This document shows positions 10,805 to 20,706 of a stretch of 64,000 bases of DNA, piece after piece. The stretch is from Sipunculus nudus (Eukaryota; Annelida; Sipuncula; Golfingiida; Sipunculidae). Every line of letters starts with the position of its first letter. Position 1 is the first letter of the stretch. Made by a program: the position numbers and the translations under genes. The notes under the pieces are model-generated. The model was not told the DNA's origin. It worked only from the letters and a program-made list of their open reading frames with translations, and made no database searches. Location: assembly GCA_026874595.1 (NCBI GenBank), contig CM049318.1, positions 23,872,456-23,936,455 on the forward strand, written 5' to 3'.

Positions 10805-10990
10805 GGACTCGGACTTGTACTGGAGGGTCCAGGACTCGGACTTGTACTGGAGGGTCCAGGACTCGGACTTGTACTGGAGGGTCCAGGACTCGGACTTTTA
10901 CTCGAGGGTCCAGGACTCGGACTTGTACACGAGGGTCCAGGACTCGGACTTGTACTCGAGGGTCCAGGACTCGACTTGTACTCGGATTCG
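10805..10990 (+). repeat. 27-bp minisatellite
   Basis: Six full units and one partial unit of a 27-base motif, GGACTCGGACTTGTACTG followed by GAGGGTCCA. Units begin at 10805, 10832, 10859, 10886, 10913 and 10940. Because 27 is divisible by three, long open frames appear here (for example an RTRTCTGGS repeat). They carry no further evidence of coding. The shorter GGACTTGGACTCG motif also occurs at 11234-11282, about 250 bp downstream, suggesting an older, wider array. Confidence 0.95.
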
Positions 10991-11290
10991 GAGGTCGAAC
11001 TCTATAAATCAGGTCTATTCCATTTTGGGTCCCTAAGATTAAAACCCATTTGACAAAATAAAAAAAAAAAACAAGTTTAGAACGTATTCCAGATTGGGTC
11101 TCTACATTGAGAGTAAAATGTAATTCAAAATAAAGTCATGTGTAAAATAAAATAAAATGCACATGATGATCTCAGATTCTTATTTTATTGCTTTTAATTA
11201 ATCCATTTGGACTAGAATTCCAACCATAAGGCCTCGGACTTGGACTCGAATTGCTGGGACTTGGACTTGGACTCAGACTCGTGTAATGTG

Positions 11291-12256
11291 GACTCCACTA
11301 TATCACTGAAACACTGTTTATCAAAATACCGAAATCTTCCTTGGTGCAAGAAGTCAGGTTTGATCATTAATGACTCTTGTAGGGATAGATACCCTTCTCT
11401 AAGTGAAAGCGTAAGGAACTAGCATTCCAAAGCATGGTTCAACGTGGAATTGACGCAACATTTTTGAAAGTGCTCTTTACAGTTTAAACGTGTAATGTAG
11501 AACGGGAACACACCATTGGAAACCAATACACCGTGACCGGAACCTACGCTGTATTTACGAACATAATTGTATTATGTGTCAACCTTTAGTTCTGCATGTC
11601 CGTAAACTTTAGATAGCAGTCTCATACTTGAGACTGGTGGCACCATACAATCTTTTTTTTTTGCATTTCGTCCAATCGTGCGTCTGGTTTGAGTGACAAT
11701 TGCTCATATCTCATGACTGGGAGTGGTTTGTCGTATAGTCCTATAATATTCCATTTTCGTAAATCTTGGATAGCTTTCCTCCAGAGTACTTCTTCCAACA
11801 TCTCTTTGCGTGGCGTCCATCCATTCTGGGTGTGAACCTCAAATATCTCTTTTTGAGAGATAGTGTCCTTTCATACAAATGTCTCAAGAATTCATATCAT
11901 ATATATTTGCATATTATTTAGACATTCATTGATATATTGTTATAACGGATTTGATATATGCACAATTCTCTTTAATTGTTAGACATTTGTATCTCCTGTT
12001 TGAAAGTTTGGAGAGTACTTATATTAGCGCTTATAAGCGCTACTTGTACAATCCAAAAGAAATAAATATGTTTAAACCAAGAGTGGTTTGGTATATTACC
12101 TTGAAATTTTGCATGTTTACACATCTGTGATAGCTATATGTGGTACATAACAGCAGTGGGTTTTACCCTTCACAGGAAACCATTAAACCCCTTTCAGAAC
12201 TGCGTAAAGCCAAACTAACTACCGTGAAGAAGATGCAAATAGAGCACATCGTCTTA
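11291..12256. other. Unassigned spacer
   Basis: AT-rich sequence with no repeat partner found in the window and no credible coding frame. A small palindrome, AGCGCTTATAAGCGCT, lies near 12026. Confidence 0.5.
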
Positions 12257-12264
12257 AATGTTAT

Positions 12265-12715
12265 AGGGACCTATTCCCATATGTCACGACATTAAATATA
12301 TATATTGAACTTTTTCTTAAAAATCGGCCGGAAAACGCCAATCCTAATGCACACATGTTGTTCGTTTTGTTTATATCATTGTGTAATTAACGTGTGGGGC
12401 GCCTGCCAAAATCATCCAAACACATTCAACGAGCAAATTTTGGGAAAGTCAAGACAAAACAGAGTTTTGCAAAGGACATTTTGCAACAAGTGGCCTTAAA
12501 ACATCAGCTCACGAGCACTCAACCACAATAGTTGTCTTTCGTTTGTCAACATGCTGTGTTTACGAACAGCTTGAGATAAAAGAGCTGATACACCCGTCAC
12601 AGAGGCATTTTTTAAGAACTTTTGTTTACAGTAATTACTTAGAGTTCATTAATATTCTTGTAGCGTAAACAGAAAACACATAAATGATATAGAGAAGGTA
12701 TGTGAATAGCTGACT
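12265..12715. mobile_element. TTAA-type MITE family M2, copy 2 (degraded)
   Basis: About 450 bp colinear with the element at 7993-8457. Shared phrases include CCGGAAAAC, TTTTGCAACAAGTG and CAACATGCTGTGTTTAC. Ends are weaker: AGGGACCTATTCCCATA on the left, and TATGTGAATAGCTGACT on the right. The right flank has TTAA (12716-12719) and the left flank has TTAT (12261-12264), consistent with decay after insertion. The 64-codon frame at 12305-12499 is incidental. Confidence 0.65.
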
Positions 12716-12719
12716 TTAA

Positions 12720-13360
12720 CTTTGTCTGCTAACGGACACGTTCTGTTACAGAATGTCGCAGCGAAATCATTTTAAAAACGTCTGTTTCAGGCGTGATATT
12801 TATCCATATTATTTTAAATAATAGCCGAGTTTTTCCGACTGGATCATCAACAAGGTAGCTTGTAATCTGATCATGTTCGGTCAACATTATCAGAGACTCT
12901 TAATAAAACAGGTTTAGATTTATGGTCATGGCGTCTCTCCCTCTGGAGCTAATACCAAAGGGTTAAAACCACATGCGCATGCGCGGTGTCTGCTCAAACA
13001 CTGTCGTGTGTTTGATGTATTTACTCCCACGGGACCGCTATGTATTGGTCTAGACACCCTGGTGACAGCGTACTGGATGTACCGGAGAATTCATAACGCG
13101 CAACATCTCCCGTGATCTGGTAATTAACTCACAGGGGAGCACCTGACACACTGGTCACGTGATCAGATACCTCGAGATGTGAGATGAGACCTAAGTAGGG
13201 CTCATTTGTAATGTTGATGTGTTCATCGTGGTATGTTTTGACAACGTCGAATATCATATGTGATTTTGACAAAATACTATCTCAACCTTCATTAAAAGAG
13301 AGGAATATATCTATTTGAACCTTCCGTTTTAGAAATATAAGCGCGGGTCGTATATATTTG
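12720..13360. other. Unassigned spacer
   Basis: Mixed-composition DNA with several palindromic 6- to 8-mers (GCGCATGCGC near 12976, TCACGTGA near 13154). Nothing assignable. Confidence 0.45.
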
Positions 13361-13434
13361 ACTGTCTGTCTTCTCTATCTGTCTTTTTGTATCCATGTAT
13401 CTGTCTGCCTGTCTCTCTGTCTGTCTGTCTCTTA
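13361..13434 (+). repeat. Imperfect CTGT microsatellite
   Basis: Interrupted runs of CTGT and TCTGT over about 70 bases. Confidence 0.9.
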
Positions 13435-13561
13435 ATCTAATGCATTATAATGTACAATATACTGCATGTATATTGATTTAAAAATTCCTCGTCTATTTCA
13501 AGTTTATGATGTTTAAGGTAGAGTTTGAAGTTACTAATATGAGTGCGATATAAACGCAGCA

Positions 13562-13603
13562 TTAATAATAATAAAAAAATAATTATTAAAAAATAACAAC
13601 AAC

Positions 13604-13671
<68 letters not shown>

Positions 13672-13864
13672 TAATAATAATAATAATGATAATAATAAAT
13701 ATTTACAAAAATAACAATAATAATAATAAATAATAATAATAATAATAATAATAATTATAATAATAATAATAATAAAATAATAATAAAAATAAAAAATAAT
13801 AAAAATAATAATAATAATCATAATAATCATAAAAATATATATATATGTATATATGTGTGTATAT
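13562..13864 (+). repeat. Long AAT/TAA trinucleotide array with AT/GT tail
   Basis: About 270 bases of mostly AAT triplets with single-base interruptions, followed by ATAT and GTGT runs. The minus-strand polyisoleucine, polyleucine and polytyrosine frames here are artefacts of the repeat. Confidence 0.97.
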
Positions 13865-14753
13865 CAGCGAGATATTCATATTTTGATAACAATACTTCTG
13901 AGTGGAATAACGACATACTGTCACTTCCTATCAGCAATTCTAATGATAATTTTTATTTTATCAGAGTGAAAGGCATTATTCATCTGCCGGAATCATCCCG
14001 AGTGACGCTGACTGTGCAGGGATCAGTTTCTTTGAATTCGATCCATCGTGATGTGAATTGATGCGGAAAGATAATTGGTTGATGACGCGGAGGTTTCCAA
14101 TTATCCCATTATTTTACAGCAACGACATTATGCTTTAAATATGATACAATCATTACGGGAATTTTAATGCGGGTTTGGGATCAATTTAATTAACCCTAGG
14201 TTTATATGTTATGCTGCCATAGATTAAAGTGGACCATTAGAATCGTAAAAAGGAATTAGGCGTCGATTAGGCCGATTGGATGCCTATTATATTATTATGA
14301 AAAAGGCGTGGAATTAGATAACGCATCGTCACTCTTTTCAATAAGAGAAAGAAAGTATAACTTTTGACGTATAATTTACATTGCCTAAATATCATATAAG
14401 AATAATTGTTGGCTTTTCCCGCCAATAAATTCTACAGGCCAGATGTGGTTGAACGAAATTTAATGCCGATCTGGTTTAAATTCCTCCTACATTTTTTGTA
14501 CTTTATATAAAATGTTCCATGAAGCTGAAAGAATACTTTGTTTATGGTTAATATAATGGATCTTTTGAGCATCCTGCTAAATTAAATAGTTCATGCTTGA
14601 TGAAAATTCATCCTGGCAAAGTATTTACGAGAGACTTGTCATATAGTGTTTCTGAGAATAATTAAGGTAGACGACTCTTTATAACTGTCAAATATATCAA
14701 TATATTAAAACTCCTACGTTCCCTTCCAAAAAATACGTTAACAAACTGAACTA
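13865..14753. other. Unassigned spacer
   Basis: AT-rich DNA. The 68-codon frame at 13855-14061 starts inside the microsatellite tail and has no recognisable domain. Confidence 0.5.
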
Positions 14754-14897
14754 AAGTGAATTAAACCTCGTTGTGTCGTTCGACACAAGCGGGTTTTATT
14801 TGGTATACTTAACTAGAGTTGTCCGTAATATCGAGTCTGTAACTTCGACACAATTAAGAGGGGTATTCGACTTAAGCGAGTTCGACACAACGAGGTT

Positions 14898-14903
<6 letters not shown>
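14754..14903. mobile_element. pogo/Tigger-like MITE
   Basis: A 150-bp element with inverted ends. AAACCTCGTTGTGTCG at 14763-14778 is the exact complement of CGACACAACGAGGTTT at 14883-14898. The ends extend to AGTGAA on both sides and are flanked by TA (14752-14753 and 14904-14905). TIRs close to CAGTGAAACCTCG with TA duplications are typical of pogo/Tigger-type Tc1/mariner elements. The phrase TTCGACACAAGCG is repeated just inside both ends. No transposase. Confidence 0.75.
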
Positions 14904-14946
<43 letters not shown>

Positions 14947-14950
14947 ATGT
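14904..14950 (+). repeat. AT then GT microsatellite
   Basis: About 30 bases of AT followed by GT and GTAT, directly abutting the MITE. A second short AT run lies at 14987-15002. The 82-codon frame at 14773-15021 runs through both and is not coding. Confidence 0.95.
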
Positions 14951-15009
14951 ATGTAAAAATGAGAGCGGTACATAATCTATTTACTTATATATATATATAT
15001 GTATTTGTG

Positions 15010-15644
15010 TGTCTTCCCTAACATTTTTCGTCTTCCTGAAGAATAGTAAGAGTCAGTTAAGGTTTTCAAGTAACGTTATTTTACTTCCTCCGGCAGGTAT
15101 TTAATATCCCTTCTCATTTTTACTTTCTTTCCTGGTTGGTTTCTTTGTCTCTCAGTGATTTTACTTACAGATTATGAATACAATAACGGGAAATGTTGTT
15201 CAAGATTAGTGTTACACTAAACGAACGATTCATCAAAGTTATGAGGTATCTGGTTTAACATTATGTTTTTGTTACAATGATCCTGTACCGTTGGGCAACT
15301 CGTTTAACACGACCGAGAAGGTGACAGTCGTCAGATAGGTCGAAAGCGCACGATGGCGTGACCGCACTTTTTTAATACACACCACAGTATAATCATGATA
15401 ACAGCAGAGGAAAACTTTTGGTCTCTGACCTCTTTTTAGTTTTAAGTACACTTGGAAAGTGGCATTTGTGCGCCCTATTCGTAATGCGTTTGAATATAGA
15501 CATACAGGGTAAGCTTCATAAAAAAAAATATTAATTACGCATGCACATGTGGCAACTGAAACTGTTTGTATTATTTAATCCATTAAGATGTTTGTCTTAG
15601 AAAGATGAAAAGCAAAAAAAAAAAAATCATTTGATCTCACAACC
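15010..15644. other. Unassigned spacer
   Basis: AT-rich DNA without a recognisable element. An A12 run lies near 15615. Confidence 0.5.
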
Positions 15645-15980
15645 TAAGGTTGCCTTTCAATGAGCGTGACGCGTTCGCCGCGCGACATGCCGCGGGTAAC
15701 GTGATTTTTCATCGATACGTTGCGGTGGAGCTCTGTTGCTGCAGCCATGTTTCCCTGCAAAAATTACTCCTGATGAAGGGTTCGCCTAACGGGGCGTTGG
15801 ACGCCTGTCGCAGAATCGATACATGCGCGATTTTCGCTGCGCGACATTTTTGTCGCGCGGAATGTCACGTGGGAACCCGCGTCCATGGAAAGGCTACATG
15901 GTTAAAACACTAGAGCGGTTCTGCCGCTGTCGCAACGCCATCGTATCGCAGAAATATCGTGTTCCTGGAAAGCAGCCTTA
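15645..15980. mobile_element. CpG-rich MITE
   Basis: A 336-bp block rich in CG dinucleotides, in sharp contrast to its AT-rich flanks. Ends are inverted: TAAGGTTGCCTTTCAATGAG on the left, and the complement of TTAAGGCTGCTTTCCAGGAA on the right. Inside is a perfect 8-bp hairpin, GCGCGACA (15839-15846) with TGTCGCGC (15851-15858). An 87-codon frame at 15650-15913 matches no known protein. The ends and a TAA/TTA edge suggest a PIF/Harbinger-type MITE, but the superfamily is uncertain. Confidence 0.6.
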
Positions 15981-16035
15981 ACTCTTGTCCAACATTGATT
16001 GGAAACTAATATTTAGGCATATGCTTAACACAAAA

Positions 16036-17155
16036 ATTATTTATTTATTTATTTATTAAAACATATTTATACAGGGTAGCCCGTTCAGACAAGATTGTCT
16101 GATCTGCCACAGGGCCCTTTTTGGATATATAGTTTATTCAATATATAAAACATGTAAAATGCAATCAGAATTAATAAAAGTGACTAAAGATAAAAATTAT
16201 GCAGCATGATGGGATATTTAACATGAAAATATATAACTATGACATTTAACTTAATATACAGCAAGATGTGATATTAAACATAAATATAAAACTCTGACAT
16301 GCAACGACTTGTATAAATCAGGTTCTCTGTTAATAATTTAGAAGGAATCTGGCACTTTCTCCGGCAGATAAAGTAAATCAGCAATATCTCGGGAAACAAC
16401 TTATGTTTTATTACAGAGACCGGTCCAGTGATATAAACAAAGGCAAAATATGTCAGTTTTACGGTCGTGAAATAAAAATGATCGATAAAGGTTTTTAATG
16501 TAAATTAAAATTTCGGATTTATTATTTTTGTATTTATCCAAATGAGAGTATTGAACAAAAAAATAAACATTTAAAAAATTATTTATCCACAAAAAACGAT
16601 GGACACACTAGGGTTCGATTGATTGAAGGTCATAGAAAATGGAAGTAGAATAATTTGTGACAATGATATACTTTGAAAAAAAAACTTCGTGCGTTGACAA
16701 ATTTTACAAAGAATCTGGACACAAATGATACAAGAAGTATACGATAAGATATATTTTATCGCTTTTTATTGCAATATTACATTTATTACTATATTTATAA
16801 ATTCATCATATACAATAGTATTTGGCTTGACTGGCTTGCTTAAACAAACACACTCAATAAGAAATAATAAAATAAAATTGTGTATGAAGAAAAAGACATG
16901 TAACTAAAAATATCTGACTAGGTTATTGTGCTGTAAGTGATATATTTAAACTGCCGAACGGGTCACGCGTATGTACTCGTGATAGTTCTTCCGGGGTTGC
17001 TTGATGGCGACCTATAGCGAACCCCCGATTTAAAAAATTTAAAACAGTCAACAATTTCAGCCTCGGAGCCGTCAGTTACTAAGGGTAATATTACAGTTTT
17101 CTTCCGGAAGATGCCAATAATCATCTCCTTGGTTTTCTTTACATTTAACTCCAAA
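16036..17155 (-). mobile_element. 5'-truncated LINE remnant
   Basis: On the minus strand, a reverse transcriptase fragment (about 17030-17155) is followed about 1 kb downstream by a TAAATAAATAAATAAAT tail (16036-16058). That is the usual end of a non-LTR retrotransposon copied by target-primed reverse transcription. The 900 bp between is AT-rich and has lost its frame. GGGCTACCCTGTATAAATAT just before the tail may be the 3' UTR end. The link between RT fragment and tail is inferred from order and orientation. Confidence 0.55.
17030..17155 (-). pseudogene. Reverse transcriptase fragment (CR1/jockey-like)
   Basis: The frame reads LELNVKKTKEMIIGIFRKK near its start and later DGSEAEIVDCFKF. In non-LTR reverse transcriptases a segment LNVxKTKExxxDFRRKK, followed by a glycine-containing loop and VxxFKYLG, lies just C-terminal to the catalytic FADD motif. 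The match is clear, but the frame collapses right after FKF, where FLG would be expected, and runs into unrelated sequence. The catalytic part is absent from the recognisable frame. It is a dead fragment of about 40 residues of a protein usually near 900-1000 residues. The tail at 16036 agrees in orientation. Confidence 0.75.
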
Positions 17156-17214
17156 AAATTTCAGAGCAACAAGAAGTTAAAGTTTTAGCTTTGAACACCT
17201 TCGATGTGTTTTAG

Positions 17215-17937
17215 ATATCATATGTTTCAGTGCCCCTTTTATTGTGTGCAGCGGTCTTACAGATGGTTGTTTCATTGTGCACAAGGATGGTCCATGTGTT
17301 GTTGGCATTTGGTTTGTGTGTCACGCGTAGCTCGTGTTGTAGGCTCGGTTTGGTCCGCATTGGTTGAACCCTAGATACACAGCGTTCCTTGTTCTAGTAT
17401 GTCCTTTGAACGTGTGTACTGTGTTAGATTCGTTAGATTGTTCGAGCAATGGAAAGTTCTTGGCTGGAGGTGAGAAGTTATAAATAGCGGCTGTGTTTAA
17501 GAGCCGAGAGAGAGGTTAAACATATTCCAGCAGACACAGAAGCGTGTATGTAAGTTTGTGGGACCTATTCCGATAAATGCGGCAATTATAGATTTTCTTC
17601 TGGATTTGTGACGAATCTTGTTTGGTTTTCAGTTTACTTTCGGGATTGTTACAAGAACTTTACATTGGACTATTATTCTCTGAGGAGATTTGTGTGAACT
17701 ATTCATCTGAATTATATGCTGTGACAATGGTGGTATCCAGGTACTGTGCACTTTGTTTATTTTACTAAGTGATTGTATTGATTTGCTGATATACCACTGT
17801 TATACTGTGTAATTGTATTGATTAAGTGTATTGTAATGTTAGGGTTGTTTTGAGAATAAATTATAGTAATTTTTTAACAAAAAATCACTGACTTCTTTAT
17901 TCATTCCCCTGGACATTTCACGCTGCCTAGTGTTACA
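17215..17937 (+). mobile_element. LTR-like retroelement repeat, copy 1
   Basis: Colinear with 34665-35471 but less complete on the left. It carries a TATA box (TATAAATA, 17479-17486), then GGCTGTGTTTAAGAGCCGAG, and about 370 bases later AATAAA (17855-17860), then ends near GCCTAGTGTTACA. Promoter, polyadenylation signal and a GTGTTACA end are LTR-like. About 65 further bases (17938-18003) are also shared with the second copy, so the repeat extends past the presumed LTR edge. No primer binding site or gag-pol was found. TGGTATCCAGGTACTG near 17730 resembles a splice donor context. Confidence 0.6.
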
Positions 17938-18003
17938 GGATCTGATTTTTTTATCTCCATGACAAAATTTATGTTCATAACACATACGTGATCTGTTGAT
18001 ATT

Positions 18004-18759
18004 AGGTTCCGTAACACATATCATTCTAAAGAAGTATTACTGCATGACAAAACATATCCCATGAAATTGACATGGGGAAATTGACAAGGATGACACGTCC
18101 GGCGAGAAGATAAATATCTCGCCACATTGAAATCGTCGCCTTCACAAGCGGCCGGCAGACTGTCACAGAAAAAGGTTTTATTGAAAAGCTTCCGGTGGCA
18201 ATATAAAGATTGGCGTTCTGAACCTGTACGGTGAGTTAAACCCAAGTTCTTCAGGGTTTTATGAATATGGGATAGATTTGTATTCCGATTTTCTCTCATA
18301 CATCAATGTTATCGCAACTCATCGGCTATAGCGGCTAAGAGATAATTCAACTCGTCAGTCGGAATACTAATTCTGCTGGCTTTTATAGTTCTCGGTTCTT
18401 GTAACGGGTGCAGGAAATAAACAATGAAAGAAGACACAGACGATAAAGCGAACGCTTGACGCCGGTTTTTCTTGTTTTCTTTACAAAAAGTTATTAATAT
18501 TTATATATGTACTTCCAACAGAACCTGGGCGGCATATTATCATCTTGTACCTGCGGGCGGCATGCATGACATGGAAAATATATTAAATTCTGTTCTCCGG
18601 ATGGTGCACGTTTAAACGTGATGTGTACTCGCACAAAACGTATATATGATGACACAGTTTGACGTTGAAGTTGAATAAGAACTAAAGACTAGTACACGAT
18701 CAGAAACGATCATATATTATGTTTAGGATAAAATTTCATGATTTATACTTTTTCAATGT
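18004..18759. other. Unassigned spacer
   Basis: No repeat partner. The 92-codon minus frame at 18021-18299 has no domain I recognise and no convincing start or splice context. Confidence 0.45.
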
Positions 18760-19143
18760 TTCGCGAGGGTTTGATTTTCGCGATCTCACCACACAGTAAA
18801 TACACAAAATATATACTTTATTGCATAAGATATTGAATACCTTATAGAAAAAAAGTGTTTTACAATTTTAGAAGCACCCAGGGAACATCACACGAGTGGA
18901 TATTTTTTTTTCATTGTAAGCAGATAACGTGAAATATCTCATATTTATTCATCAATATTTGACTTATTGATAACATGAAAAGATCTGCTAAAATAAATAA
19001 TGTCAAACCTCACGACTGCATAAGCATATATACGATTTCACTGATGCTGCAGAATAAATTAATGTTCATCAATTTAGATTGCGCGTTTTATTCACGATAG
19101 TTTAATTTACGCGATAATATCGCGAATTTGAAACCCTTGCGAA
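18760..19143. mobile_element. MITE with CGCGA-rich terminal inverted repeats (M3)
   Basis: A 384-bp element beginning TTCGCGAGGGTTTGATTTTC and ending with the imperfect complement of TTCGCAAGGGTTTCAAATTC. Just inside the right end is the palindromic phrase CGCGATAATATCGCG. The interior is AT-rich without coding capacity. A fragment of the same end recurs at 55601-55653. Target duplication not resolved. Confidence 0.65.
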
Positions 19144-20640
19144 TAATAAGCTAACAACAGTAGATTAGAACCAAAAATATGAATTAGAAACAAATATTTA
19201 AATTTGTCAACCTTCTGGTTCCTATAGATCTTCTGTCCAGTTAAAATGTCATTTGGTTGCCTTCCTCATTTTTTCATATGTATTTTTCCAGAAAATTGCT
19301 TAATATACAACGAGTCAACAACTTTTACTTGTTTGATCATGTGACCAATGACCTTGACCTTCATTCAACTCGGTTGAGAAATTGTAAAAAAATAGACTAT
19401 TTTCTCATATGCTGATTTTTGTGCATTACTTAAAAGGTAATGGTATTACTTTCATTCTCCATAAACAAACCTACGCTTGATTTCTTGGTTGCTTATCCCT
19501 TTTGCGAAATTATCTGCCAATTAATAAAAATATTAATATCAGTTTTAACGGGAACCAAATTGTGGAACAACCTGTAAGTGCACACAAAACCCTCATTCAA
19601 GAGATCGTTAAGCAACGTAGATTTCATCCAATATCTTACCACTTAAAAATACAAACTTATTTGTCTGACGTATAATTAGTTTTTACACGCTTCGGTCATC
19701 TATTTGTACTTCAAATAGAACTCATAGAGGTACTTCCATCAATTTTAAAATCAATTTCTGACTCGATCACATTCTTGTTATTACACAACTCATCAGGTCG
19801 TCCCTGGGGACTATCAGCTCGGCTATGTGGTGTTAAACCAGTTCTTCTAGATCAATGACAACTCGGCCTAATTTCACACGCCCCTCGCCGTCAATACTGT
19901 AATTACACTTGGGGAATTCTTTTAATTTTATCAAATGTAAAGGTCATTGCCTGCAGATGGCGCTATCTCTTGAAATATGATAAGAACTAATTTATGATAA
20001 AGATTTATGTATTTAAACAAAATTATTTTGGGTTTCGCAAACTATACCAAATAATTCCCAAGGCACGAACAAAAAATCTCATATTCGGGTCCTTTATGTG
20101 AATGTTTGTGTTAGATCGCACGTTTGGGTCTGCAAACTCGTATACCCATGTGCCCTTCAATACTTATGCATGTATAGATCACTACGTCATGACTGTTTTT
20201 AGAATTACCCTAGATTTATATTTAGCTTGCAGTCATATATACTTGCAGAGATTTTCCACATTTTTTGGTCCAATCGATACAAAAATTATACATTTCCTTT
20301 TCCCGGGCAACATCCAGGGGGATCCCAGTTTAGCACATTGATGTCAGATTATTCAATTCAGTTTGCGAAATAAGCCAACCATCCCCCATTTTCAATCCAC
20401 TAGTACAAGAGAGTTACTCCTTGCCTATGTATTCTTTATAAATGCTCTCAGACTGAATGATATGCGTTATTAAGAATTTAACTTGAAATTTTAATAATAA
20501 AAAGTAAGTTCAATACTACGATTTATAAAGGTAGCTGCTTAAAATAGGTGACTGACATCTTTTTGGCAAGAATTTCCTCGATTTAAGCACTTTTTCGCAA
20601 AGAAATAATCTGGCATGCGACCTGTGACATCTGGGTTTTA
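19144..20640. other. Unassigned spacer
   Basis: AT-rich sequence. The 79-codon frame at 20102-20341 has ordinary composition and no domain. No repeat partner noticed. Confidence 0.45.
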
Positions 20641-20653
20641 GTGTATAGACAAA

Positions 20654-20700
20654 ATGGCAGCCCCCATGAGCAGTTTCGAAACTTTAGGAGGATTAAACCT
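20654..20700 (+). CDS. Possible first coding exon with splice donor
   Basis: An ATG in strong context (CAAAATGG) starts a frame reading MAAPMSSFETLGGLN. After 47 bases it meets a consensus splice donor, GTAAGG, at 20701-20706, leaving phase 2. The alanine/proline start and the immediate donor are typical of short first coding exons in animals. The surrounding 250 bp is richer in CG than its flanks (for example AGGCGCGTAACACGAACG just downstream). I could not find a matching second exon in the window, and the protein is not recognised. The read-through frame to 20859 would ignore the donor. Confidence 0.35.
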
Positions 20701-20706
20701 GTAAGG

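Noticed and set aside
13534-13924. Long minus-strand frames of isoleucine, leucine and tyrosine runs
   Set aside because: Direct translation of the AAT microsatellite.
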